This document shows positions 45,971 through 56,164 of a stretch of DNA of 64,000 bases, piece by piece. Every line of letters begins with the position of its first letter. Position 1 is the first letter of the stretch. The position numbers and the translations under genes were made by a program. Source of the stretch: Endomychus coccineus. Taxonomy: Eukaryota > Arthropoda > Insecta > Coleoptera > Endomychidae. Below the pieces are notes generated by a model. The model was not told where the DNA came from. It made no database searches and worked only from the letters and a program-made list of their open reading frames with translations. The DNA is taken from positions 173,879,411 through 173,943,410 of the forward strand of contig OY294068.1 of the NCBI GenBank assembly GCA_958510875.1, written 5' to 3'.

Positions 45971-48310
45971 CAGGTTGTCCTAGAACTGCGTGGCTAAAAT
46001 AAAACCGAAGATTCTTTGATTCGAAAAAAATTTGATGAGCCTTTTTACTTTTGCCTCAAGTGTCTTGTTTAGCCGGTAGAGGGCTTCAAAGTTGCAAAAA
46101 TAATTTTGTTTTTTCGGTATAACTTGAGAACGTGATGGAGGACTTTTACAATATTTGGCAGGTGAGTTACTGTCAATAATAGCCGTTTTTGAGAGCGGAG
46201 CATAGAGCCTTAGAGACCATAGAAATGGCTCAAACTTGAGGATGTAACGGGAAAAGTGTCCAGAACTTTTTTGTGGTCAATGTAATTCACTCTATATTTC
46301 TCATGTAGATAGCTTATCTAATTTGAAAACTTTTCTTACTCTTAGAAAATTTTGATAAAATCAACGGATTAGCTTGAAATAAATAATTTTCGAGTCTCTG
46401 CAATTTTGGCTTACTAATTTTACTTGATTAAAATACCTTAGTTGCCTTTGCTTTTCTAATGTCATTTTGGCATTCGGAGAATTTAGTCTCAAAACTGTCA
46501 GTTTTTACTTTGCTTTCCGTAAAAATTTTATAAAATTATGGCTCAAAATTTCACTAACACTGAAATGGTTAATATCTCGGTAAAACACGAATAATAAAAA
46601 CAATAGAAATGGGGAAACGATGTGATTATTCAGGAAAAACAAATGCTAAATTAAAAGAAACAACAAAACTTTTTGGGAAATCGCTAAGGCCTCAATTGTT
46701 CGAAATGTTGCCCATTTTCCTGAATACACAAATTAATTCGTTTCAAGAAATTGGATTGAACTCTGGCTAGTACTTCAGGATCATTCTTCAATAAATCCGC
46801 TTCATGATTAATTCGTTGCAACAATTCCTCTCGTGTGTTCACTGGAGCTACATAAACTTTCGACTTCAAAGCGCCCCATAGAAAGAAGTCGCAGGGCGTC
46901 AAATCAGGGGAGCGGGCCGGCCAGTTGGTGCATCGTGTCCTCTACCTATCCAGCGATCTGGATATTCCGCATTCAAATGTCGCCTCACAGCTAATGTGAA
47001 ATGAGGAAGTGCACCATCATGGATAAACCAGGCCACGACGAATGTGTAAGGGCAAGTCTTCCAACAGTTCAAGTAGCCTTTGTTCCAAAAAGTTCAAGTA
47101 GTTCTCCCCGTTCAATCGATCGGGTATAACGGTAAGTTATCCACAATTCCAACTCAAACATTGATTTTAGTTTGATTCTGAAAATATGTAACTTCCGTTT
47201 AATGAGGATTTTCATCAGCATAGAAATGTTCATTATGGAGGTTAAAAAGACTACATCTCGTGAAAGTATCTTCGTCCGTGAACAGAATTCTTCTACAAAA
47301 ATTGGGGTTTGCGTTTTGTCTTTGGACAATAAGCCGACAGAAATCTAGCCGATGACCTGGATCCATGGGCAATAAATCTTGAACTGTTTTAATATGATAG
47401 GGATACAACAGTTCTTCTTTCAGTACATTATGAACTAATGATTTTGAGGCTCCAATACGAAGTCCCAAACGTAGTGTGCTTATCCCAGGTTCAGTTTCAA
47501 CCGCTTCCAGTATCGCTTCTTCGAGCTATAACGTCCTTCTTGTCCGTCTGCGTCCAGTTTCTCTGCGATTTGCTTCAAATTTGCCAGTTTCGCGAAGGTT
47601 TGCCGATTTGGAATTCTGCGATGCGGTTATCTTTCCCTTCTCCGGCCATTGCAACGACAAAGTCCATAAATCAATAACATATCAACCATTTCAGTGAAAT
47701 TTTGAGGCATAATTTTATAAAATTTTTACGGAAAGCAAAGTAAAAACTGACAGTTTTGAGAATAAATTCTTCAAATGCCAAAATGACATTAGAAAAGCGA
47801 AGGCAACTAAGGTATTTTCCATCCGGAAGACAAGATTTTTTAAGGTATTTTAATCAAGTAAAATTAGTAAGCCAAAATTGCAGAGACTCGAAAATTGATT
47901 TTTTCAAGCTAATCCGTTTATTTTATCAAAATTTTCTAAGAGTACGAAAAGTTTTCGAATTAGATAAGCTATCTATATAAAAAATATTGAGTGAATTACA
48001 TTGACCACAAAAAAGTTCTGGACACTTTTCCCATTACATCCTCAAGTTTGAGCCATTTCTGTGGTCTCTAAGGCTCTGTGCTCCACTCTCAAAAATGGCC
48101 ATTATTGACAGTAACTCACCTGCTAAATATTGTAAAAGTTCTTCATCACGTTCTCAAGTTATACCGAAAAAACAAAATTATTTTTGCAATTTTGAAGCCC
48201 TCTACCGGGTAAACAAGACACTTGAGGCAAAAGTAAAAAGGCTCATCAACTTTTTTTCGAATCAAAGAATTTTCGGCTTTATTTTTGCCCCTCAGTTCGA
48301 GGACACCCTG
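45971..48310 (-). mobile_element. mariner-like element with about 600-bp terminal inverted repeats, nested at TA
   Basis: The ends are CAGGTTGTCCTAGAACTG and CAGTTCGAGGACACCCTG-type. The left arm of the host element shows the uninterrupted sequence GTATACATATATATCTATTG, so the insertion site was in the TA run and the flanks read CATATA | CAGG...CCTG | TATATC. Inverted repeats (45971 to about 46580 and about 47690 to 48310) match over most of their length, for example TTTTTCGGTATAACTTGAGA and TGACAGTTTTTACTTTGCTT. The transposase remnant runs leftward between them. Confidence 0.88.
46684..47690 (-). pseudogene. mariner-like DDD/E transposase pseudogene, nearly full length
   Basis: Read leftward: an N-terminal part with frameshifts (about 47690-47480), then STLRLGLRIGASKSLVHNVL and DPGHRLDFCRLIVQRQNANP, then RRILFTDEDTFTRC (first catalytic D, about 47285-47250). 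Then NEHFYADENPH followed by a stop, a frameshifted middle, IHDGALPHFTLAVRRHL (second D, about 47020-46970), and DRWIGRG. A frameshift follows, then a TPCDFFLWGALKSKVYVAPV stretch (third D, about 46900-46840), and C-terminal helices to ENGQHFEQLRP. The layout matches the lineage at 11540-11830 and 15190-15640, and it is the best-preserved copy of that lineage in the window. Three or more frameshifts and stops disable it. Confidence 0.87.
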
Positions 48311-49230
48311 TATATCTATTGCGAGGAAGGGGGAGGTCGGATTAACTTGAAATGTGAACTGGGAGTTCCTTAGGCATTGACAATAAGAGGGTTCCAGTTG
48401 GATTTCTTAATTCCCAATACAACTGGAGATAAGAAAATTTTTGTGGCCAACTCCCCCTAAAAATGTCCAAAATACTACAAAATGGCGGACGAAAAGGGGT
48501 TGCGGTCAATTTAGGAGGTAGAAAGTTCAGACTTTTGTTTCATAAACCAAAACGAACATTTTCCGTAGGGTCGCGTTAAATCATAAAAAATTTTCGATCA
48601 AAATGTTTCACATACTCTACTATATACCGGAATATTATCGTTTTCGATTTATTTACAAAATACTGGTTTTCCACCTTTGTCAAGCGGGCTTATTTTTTGG
48701 TTTCACATACTCTACTAATAGGGAATCAAACAAGATCCCTAATATTTTGTGCTGAATACGGCTACTATAACACAAATGGGGGTTTTCATTTGAAAATTTA
48801 GAGTTCTTGGCATGTTTTGAATTAATGTTCCAATAATTTTCTGTGAGCATCTTGTACAAGATCGGAAACTTTCTTTATGATATTCCTCTGCACCAAGAGT
48901 TTGCTAAAAAATGCCAAAAGCGCGTTACGAAATATACAGCCGTTGTGAACAAACTGACAATTAAGTACGGGTCTCCACCTGTAATTTTTTTTCTAGCATT
49001 GCGAATATCTCATAAGAGGTTGAAGTTAGTATTGAAGTATAGGATATGATAGATGAAATGTAATAAAAAAAATGCAATAACTTATGAAGTGTTCCATTCA
49101 AAATCGAAGTTGTCATAGTCTTCCGGTATCACCGGAAGTGCCGCATCTTGAAAATATTCAGAAGATACTCACTGACTTTGGTTAGCTACCAAATTTTCAA
49201 AAATATTCTATGTTTTCTTTTTGAGATATC
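48311..49230 (-). repeat. Right arm of the giant inverted repeat, outer part
   Basis: Continues the pairing with 43550 back to 42690: TGGGAGTTCCTTA, AAATGGCGGA, CTACTATATACCGGAATATT, AATACTGGTTTTCCACCTTT, GCGCGTTACGAAATAT, and TTCCGGTATCACCGGAAGTG. The segment 48690-48960 is poorly matched. The plus-strand ORF 48843-49049 is read-through. Confidence 0.85.
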
Positions 49231-49344
49231 AATCGTTTAAAAAAAAAATGTAATTTCGGATGCTACAATAATTCAAATAACATAAATTAAAATTGGTTTG
49301 TCACTTTTCACTTCTGTCAGCAGTGCTCGGTGCCTGCCAATTTT

Positions 49345-49545
49345 TTTTTGATCCTTACTACCATTCAATAATATCAAGATTGCGCGTATTTTCAAACTTC
49401 TAGTAATGTCGAAAGTACTCTAAATAATAAATAGTAATAATGAATAGATCGAATAGCGCAATATATTTTTTTAGAGTACTTCCGACATTACTAGAAGTTT
49501 GAAAATACGCACAATCTTGATATTATTGACTGGTACGGATTGAAA
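49345..49545. repeat. About 200-bp hairpin
   Basis: The left arm (about 49351-49424: TCAATAATATCAAGATT, TATTTTCAAACTTCTAGTAA, TGTCGAAAGTACTCTAAA) and right arm (about 49469-49541) are reverse complements with a few mismatches and a spacer of about 45 bases. It lies about 115 bases beyond the giant foldback. MITE-like; no coding. Confidence 0.85.
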
Positions 49546-51317
49546 AAAACATCGATTTTCGAGCAAGGGTTCCCGAAATATTGTTGTTTTTTACGAGCCT
49601 AGCGCGGCGGCTCTCCCTTCCTCGCGCGCCGCACAGCCAAGTGCACGAAATACCATTATTTAAAATAATTGTTTTAGCAACTTGTACGGAATATAAGAGG
49701 TTGGAAATTTGGTAAGTTGTTCACTAACTATTGAAGAAGATCCGTAGAAAAAATAGCGCGTTACCCTACCACAACTTTTTCAGGGCCATTTTACAAAACT
49801 GCTTTTTTTTGCATTAAGCTGCGGTTTGCAAAAAGTGTAGGTACATACGATATTGCTGAAATTTTGTGTGGTACTTGATGAGCACAAAAGCTACAACATA
49901 TTTCAGCTCTTAATCTTCAAAAGAACAAGAGTTATGAATTTTTGGAATTTCGAGCAAAATCGATGGTTTTTTTGCAATTTGCGGGGTTATCGCTGGACCA
50001 ATCGAGTTCATCCGCAGCTCTTTTTTTCCGCCTTTCCACTGCGCATAGGATTATTGAAAGGCTCTTCTTTTTTAACTCAATTCGACGATGTCCGACGCGA
50101 AAAACCAGTTTTGGCCATTTTTACCATTTTTTTGGACCATTTGCGACGATCAAAAAGTGTTCGATTTCAGTTCCTTCAATTTGTATCATAATTATCTACT
50201 TGAAGCAATTTCTTTCTCTGAACTCAGAATTAACAACTGCCAAAAGCAAATTTTACTACACTACAGTGGCCAATTTTAAGAAAATTGAAGGAAATACATA
50301 ATCAAAGTGTAACTACTCACGTGTTGTGAATTATGCTCACATTTAATTACGTCTTTTACTTTCGTGTCGCAATCGTTAATGGATAGGTTAGGATACAAAC
50401 ATTTTGTAATAGTACGAGTAAGATCATTGCGTTATTCAAATTCAGCCTGATACTGATCTTTTCAACGCAGGGATATTGTTCGTTGGGTAAAAATCATGCG
50501 GACGGTAATGAGTCTAATAATACTTTTCTTTAAGCCGCAGTATAAAAGCAAGATTAAGGTGCTGCAATTATGAACTTCAATTAGTATAATTATATAAATA
50601 TATCGAAGCAGTTTATCAAGGTATAAATCATGCTAACACCTGGCTTAACGAAATTACTATGGAACGTTAATATCCAATCTAAATAATAGCATGCGGTGGA
50701 AGAAAATGCTGAGCGTCCACTTACCGCGGTGTTTTTGAAGAGTATGGATTCCATAGAGATTGATAGATTAGAAAGTCCAGTTAATCTGTATATTGTATTT
50801 GTTACAAATGACATGAAGGATTACGTTCAACAGTAACAATTGTTATAAGTGAGGTTCACATTTCACTGTTCAGTGAGGAAAAGTACGGTAATCGATCGGA
50901 ATGGTATCGATTCCACAAATTGTTTCCGGTGAACGATACCATCTTGTCATCAACGTTCACCACATCAGAAAGATATTGTCACATGGCTGGTAATTGCTGA
51001 ATTCTATATGAAATGTGGATGGAAAAATCGATTCCTACTCATAATTTGTATAGTGAAATAAGAAAGGTGAGGGAAAGAAGAGCGGTTTCCGGAATGTCAG
51101 ACGTCTATGAATTGGTAGAATTCCGCTCCGATTGTAACAAGTCCTACCCTAACCCCTCCAGTCAACTGGACATCTGTCTTCAACAGAAGTCTGCTGTGAA
51201 GAGAACGAAGTCTCCATTTAGCCGGAGAAAACTACCATTATCATCTTCTCAAGAAGGCAGAAAATCGAGCCTCTGAAGAAAATGGTAATCCAGGGCAGAT
51301 CAGTTGGCTTTTCTCAC
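49546..51317. other. Gene-free stretch
   Basis: A GC-rich patch (about 49598-49645) contains GCGCGGCGGC and CTCGCGCGCCGC. Three overlapping plus ORFs at 49853-50301 encode Phe-rich, motif-free peptides in different frames, so none is convincing. ORF 51013-51276 is basic and Ser-rich without a match, but it precedes LINE sequence and could be part of it. Confidence 0.4.
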
Positions 51318-51502
51318 CCTGGACAAAAAACCACTCTGGCAGAAGCAACTGAACAAAATGCTATGATAATCTTTTGACATTGTAAGAAAGCAATTGGCAT
51401 GAAGTGAGGTTTGGGGCCTAAGCAGCGGATCTACTCAGCTATTATTATCTCAAGACTCAGTAGTGCAGTTCTCGTATGAAGGAGAAGAACCGAACTGGTT
51501 AT
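51318..51502 (+). repeat. 185-bp LINE segment, copy 1 (flanking duplication)
   Basis: Nearly identical to 52037-52221 (two substitutions seen). Read in frame it gives CKKAIGM, GLGPKQRIYSAIIISRLSSA and VLV with stops, matching the region after the RT palm of R1/jockey-like LINEs. It is therefore a duplicated piece of the LINE that continues at 52310-53200. Confidence 0.85.
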
Positions 51503-52041
51503 TCAACGATTTAGAGCATATTCAACACGTACGCTCATTAAACTGTTGGAATCCATTTGTCATAATTTGAGTGGTATTCAAGTATGTAACTATAATGTAG
51601 GTTTTGGATATGCTGATGCAAAGTGATCAAGCTGATATTAATGGAATTTTAGCCAGTTCATATCATTGCGGTGCTGTGAATATACAATTATTACTCCAGT
51701 CAAAAGTGTGAACAACATCTAAAATTTTATACATCCTACAAAAATGCAAAATTAAAAGCGCGCTCGTGATCATTACTATTAATAAGCAATGAAAAACTAG
51801 TTTCCATTAACAAATGAAATGTCTTTTATAACAAATGGAATATCTCTGGCTCTTTTGATCTGAAGCTCCTGAAATTTAGTATCAGAAAGTTTTTTAGTCC
51901 TCTGAACCAGAGTCTAAAGTCGGAAAACGGAAAATCTGGCCCGTTTGCTGGGAAACCCGCAAAATTTTACCAAGTTTTAGTAAAATAATCTCTTTTCTCG
52001 GACTGCAAAATTTAAATAATAAGATGCTGTGATGTGCCTGG
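51499..52041. repeat. 541-bp repeat R, copy 1 (between the 185-bp duplications)
   Basis: About 98 percent identical to 55519-56059 by eye, differing at roughly eight sites including a 3-base indel near 51626. It begins TTATTCAACGAT and ends GATGCTGTGATGTGCCT-GG. It has no long inverted ends and no ORF with motifs. It lies exactly between the two 185-bp LINE duplications. Confidence 0.92.
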
Positions 52042-52221
52042 ACAAAAAACCACTCTGGCAGAAGCAACTGAACAAAATGCTATGATAATCTTTTGACATT
52101 GTAAGAAAGCAATTGGCATGAAGTGAGGTTTGGGGCCTAAGCAGCGGATCTACTCAGCTATTATTATCTCAAGACTCAGTAGTGCAGTTCTCGTATGAAA
52201 GAGAAGAGCCGAACTGGTTAT
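52037..52221 (+). repeat. 185-bp LINE segment, copy 2 (flanking duplication)
   Basis: Partner of 51318-51502. It begins at the CCTGG shared with the end of repeat R and ends at CTGGTTAT shared with the start of R, so both junctions show a few bases of microhomology. Confidence 0.85.
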
Positions 52222-52309
52222 CAGTGATGTTAATGAATCTCGCAATGATGGCGATATACAGGCTAAGCTACAATAGCTCTATAAAGATATGGAGTATACA
52301 CTAGTCCCG

Positions 52310-53200
52310 TTTATATAGGAAGCAGCCTGGGAGTCTGCGAATAGAATCGCAGGATACAATCAAAGCCCTGTGGTTCACGGAGCAGCATTTCAGAGTCGTC
52401 ATCCCATCGAGGGAGGAATGGTGAAATGGCCGCGAGCCAAAGCCCAATTTGATATATGGATGGGTCTAGAATGAACACAAGAGCCAGATCAGGCTTTTGC
52501 GGTCCTAGATATATTGATGGGTACTCCGTGCGAATGAGGGATCTCAATAGTCTGCCAAGCCGAGATGCTTGATATCTACCGATGTGCGGTGAAGCTACCC
52601 GGCTATGGTAAGACCATCTGGATATGTTTGGACAGTCAAACGGCACTCAAGGCACTAAAAATCTGACTGGGTCCTCAAGAATTGGCAGGGGTACCAATGA
52701 GATCCTTAAGAGGCTGGCTGGTGGAAACAAGCTCAAGCTGACCTGGATTCTGGGTCAATGAGAGGGTCCTCAAGGCCTCGGGGGTAGGCAGCGGGACCAT
52801 CTCAGAGATCAACATACCTCAGCATGAAGAATCATTCACGGCTACTGAACTGTCAAAGCGCTGATTGGCCATGAGGTAGGCCTAAGGGCAAGCGATATAC
52901 TCTCGCTGAGTAGGCAAAGCATCGAAATAATATTCGATATCTTCACAGGTGACGAAAGTGTGAATGAAACATATAGTACGGAAAAGCGACAATCCCTTCT
53001 GTATGAGATGCGAGGGAAACAAACTGGATTCGTCGACCCACTTTCTTTGTGAATGTCCTGTACTCATTCGAACCAGGTTCACCTGGATAGGTACGGGAAT
53101 CAGCATGGCCGATGACATGAAGGATTTAAGTATAATAGATCTAAGATTCTGTGGAGCAGCGGAGTATCCAAATATCCCCGGAAAAACGTAGCAGGAGTTA
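52310..53200 (+). pseudogene. LINE RNase H and zinc-knuckle region
   Basis: Fragments in order: DGSRMNTRARSGFCGPRY (about 52460-52520; DGS holds the first RNase H catalytic residue), CLDSQTALKAL (52627-52660; third catalytic D), and a degraded LTWI-GQ... stretch at the VPGH position. Then LIGHEVGLRASDILSL-like (52865-52910), and DNPFCMRCEGNKLDSSTHFL ending CECPVL (52985-53065), a C-x2-C...H...C zinc knuckle. This order is typical of RNase H-bearing LINEs (R1/LOA/jockey groups). There are many frameshifts. It continues from the 185-bp RT-side segments and differs in sequence from the copies at 15900 and 38600. Confidence 0.82.
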
Positions 53201-54134
53201 GTGTACAAGGGTCTTTGGCTGAGTGCACCGAACTTTCTATTAAGTCCACTACCATCTCAACCAATACCAACCAATGTCTCCGGAAATAATCATTCTCATA
53301 TTTTCTGGAACTGAAAATAGTGACAATTCCTCATCAACTTTCTTCTCAATGATGGAAAACTTGCATTATTCTAACTTCAATTTTATTTTATGTCAGATGT
53401 GTAAACATGCCCGGAATACCCCTTTTTCAGTAAGGAATTCATTACATACTAGTACCCTTCCCAATAAATCACCAGGTGTAGCATCACCTCTCAGCTCAGA
53501 TGGAAATCATTATCAAATTTTATACGAGTTTCTTTGAGCTGAGTGACTGTACATCATTCTAGTTGAACGGTCTCAATAAATTCTCCTTTACTGATGTTAG
53601 ATTTACTAATCCCCAGAAGTAACATAATCTGATTGGATGTAACAATAGAGGATACATTCATTTGTTTCTTAATAGCTTTTGCCAGATAACAATGATATGG
53701 CCCCTCTCTAATCTAGATCAGTGATATAAGAAATTAATAGTTCTAGACAGCTGCTTCGTTCTCTTCATACAGCTATTCAGGAGAACAAGAAAGTTTTCAA
53801 AAGATCAAATTATTCAACGCCATCATGAAAAACATCTCACTAAGAAGTCAAACAATGTACCACATTGAATTTCAAAGTTACAGCTGTCTAGAACTATTAG
53901 TTTGTAAAATCACTGATCGATCTAAACTCGAGAAACCTTTCAACTTGGATCAACATTTGGATACTTCATGCACCAAAATTGCTTGAATTTTGGGAAGCTT
54001 CAATGATGATTAATTGTATCTTCAATCACTCACGTTTGAGATATTTTAGATCAGTTTAAGGTTGTAAATAGTATGCTTTAGGTGGTGACTTTTAATTTTC
54101 TCACTATACGAAGTATTAGATAAGTATTATAGTA
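53201..54134. other. Gene-free stretch
   Basis: The LINE 3' end probably trails off near 53250. Beyond that, ORF 53274-53537 has no motif. CTAGAACTATTA / TAATAGTTCTAGACAGCTG at about 53890 and 53737 form a loose inverted pair around about 150 bases. Confidence 0.4.
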
Positions 54135-54640
54135 GTAGTACGGTGTCAGCTACAACTATTCTTATGAAGTCTCTCATATCTATTTTCGGGATCACCACCT
54201 TCTCAAGGGATGATGATGTGAAGTCCATTGCGAAAACCGTTTCACAAACTTGGTTTCCTATTACGTGCCAAAAGCTGCTTTACATCCTAGCCGCTTCTCA
54301 TAATCTACAAAGCACATATTCCACCTGCTGTGGAGCACTATTCTCATATTTGGAGTTTGACTTCCAAACATACGCTAAAGCAATTCAGAAGAGATATATT
54401 CATCTAATTGCTGATATCCTACTCACGAGTTCATGGACCTCTGCAGAACATCGTAGAAGGATCAGAGACCTCTCCCTCTTCTATGCATATTTCCATGGTC
54501 AGAGTTCATGAAAATTTTCGTCTGTGGTGGTACACATAAGAGATTCCAGATAGGCGGACTAGACGAGCTCACACTGTCAAACTCGAGACCTGCCGAATTT
54601 CCTCCTAACTACATAGGGGAAGACCCCACTAGGTGAAGAG
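54135..54640 (+). pseudogene. LINE 3' fragment, plus strand (tail-to-tail pair)
   Basis: Reads TTILMKSLISIFGITTFS, DDDVKSIAKTVSQTWF, QKLLYILAASHNLQSTYS, then LEFDFQTYAKAI and TSAEHRRRIRDLSLFYAYFH. These are the segments C-terminal to the RT palm in the family at 23860-24960. The end ACTGTCAAACTCGAGACCTG-CCGAATTTC at about 54576-54602 is repeated in inverse at 54672-54700 in the neighbouring fragment. Confidence 0.82.
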
Positions 54641-55115
54641 TTCCACAACTTTTATGTCTGGTAGCAAGAAATTCGGCAGGTCTCGAGTTTGACAGTGAAG
54701 TGGTGAATAGTTTGAGCTCATCTAGTCCGTCTATCTGTGATCTCTCGTGGTGGAACAACAGACGAGATTTCTAATGAACACCGACCATGGAAATATCTAT
54801 AGAAAAGGGAGAGGTCTCCCACCTTTCTACGATGTTCTAGAGACGTCAATGGACTCGTAAGTGTGACATCATTAATTAAACGAATAGCTCTCTTCTAGAT
54901 AGAATCCAAGAGCTCCAGCGTATATTTGGTAGCCGAACTCCAAACATATGAACAGTACTCCTGGACAGGTCGGATCTGTGTTTTGTAGACTATGAGCAGC
55001 TGCTGGGATGTGAAGTAGCTCTTGGAACGGAATATAAAACCAAGTTTTTGTGAAACGGTTTTCGCAATGGACCTCACATGATGGACCCATGAGAGGATGG
55101 TGTTGATGGTGGCCC
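54641..55115 (-). pseudogene. LINE 3' fragment, minus strand (tail-to-tail pair)
   Basis: The minus strand reads MRSIAKTVSQKLGFIFRSKS, YFTSQQLLIVYKTQIRPVQE, YCSYVWSSATKYTLELLDSI, then frameshifted residues and the 3' tail with a TLPDIKV.ELFT-like end. It keeps the RPVQEYCSYVW segment that the plus-strand partner has lost. Together they form an imperfect inverted repeat about 980 bp across. Confidence 0.82.
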
Positions 55116-55518
55116 ATAGAGTTTTTGGTATTGTATAATATAGTAGTGATATAGTATAATATAGAAAACTAAAATTCGAGATGACGAAGCTGAGATATAA
55201 TCCATTAATTCAATATTGAGAATTATTGTTGGAAATGTGTCGAAGCTCTCGCAAATCGAATGTAAACAGTCAAAAAAGTTCATAGCAAATACAATGTTGA
55301 ACCGATACACCTTTACACTTGAAAATAAGAAAAATAATAGTAATTAATCAATATTAACTGAATTCTGGTTGAATTTATTTCATGCCACGTACAAGCTGTG
55401 TCAAACTTCTACAGACACAATACGTGGTATATTGTGAACTTCCGATTCATTTGCTTTATTATTCAAATTTTGTACAACCGTTTCCTTCGCTTTTTGTGTT
55501 TTCCATTAATATCATCAT
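55116..55518. other. Gene-free stretch
   Basis: AT-rich. The minus-strand ORF 55310-55074 overlaps the LINE edge and shows no motif of its own. Confidence 0.4.
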
Positions 55519-56059
55519 TTATTCAACGATGTAGAGCATATTCAACACGTACGCTCATTAAACTGTTGGAATCCATTTGTCATAATTTGAGTGGTATTCA
55601 AGTATGTGACTATAATGTAGGTTTTGGATATGCTGATGCAAAGTGATCAAGATATTAATGGAATTTTAGCCAGTTCATATCATTGCGGTGCTGTGAATAT
55701 ACAATTATTACTCCAGTCAAAAGTGTGAACAACATCTAAAATTTTATACATCCTACAAAAATGCAAAATTAAAAGCGGGCTCGTGATTATTACTATTAAT
55801 AAGCAATGAAAAACTAGTTTCCATTAACAAATGAAATGTCTTTTATAACAAATGGAATATCACTGGCTCTTTTGATCTGAAGCTCCTGAAATGTAGTATC
55901 AGAAAGTTTTTTAGTCCTCTGAACCAGAGTCTAAAGTCGGAAAACGGAAAATCTGGCCCGTTTGCTGGGAAACCCGCAAAATTTTACCAAGTTTTAGTAA
56001 AATAATCTCTTTTCTCGGACTGCAAAATTTAAATAATAAGATGCTGTGATGTGCCTTGG
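55519..56059. repeat. 541-bp repeat R, copy 2
   Basis: Partner of 51499-52041. Here the flanks are unrelated single-copy sequence (TTTCCATTAATATCATCAT on the left, TACAATTTTAATTTAAAG on the right) with no 185-bp duplication, so this copy defines the true ends of R. Confidence 0.92.
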
Positions 56060-56164
56060 TACAATTTTAATTTAAAGAAGGAAAATTCCTAGAAATTGGT
56101 AGAAAATTGCGTCATTTTCCTTTATATTCCTGTCTCGGTCCTCGTCCAACTTGTCATATTATAT

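Larger units (their letters stand above)
42690..49230. mobile_element. Giant foldback element with loop ORF, interrupted by a nested transposon
   Basis: The left arm 42690-44563 is an imperfect reverse complement of the right arm 44963-45970 plus 48311-49230. Without the nested insertion the element would be about 4.2 kb, with arms of about 1.9 kb and a 399-base loop (44564-44962). Matching blocks occur along the whole length: ACACTTCCGGTTATACCGGA near the outer end, CAAAGGTGGAAAACCAGTA, ATTCCGGTATATAGTAGAGT, GACCGCAACCCCTTTT, the (TG)n tract, TAGTCTAAGAAGATC and TTAAGTAACGTTGCTCTTTT at the loop. The arms are diverged near the outer ends (about 43010-43170 against 48690-48960). Terminal target duplications were not identified. 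Confidence 0.85.

Noticed and set aside
47438..47697. Plus-strand ORFs of 73-79 codons
   Set aside because: Antisense of the transposase N-terminal region, in the frames opposite ASKSLVHNVL.
49853..50301. Three overlapping plus ORFs of 63-119 codons
   Set aside because: Open in several frames at once, Phe-rich and motif-free, which is typical of chance openness in T-rich DNA.
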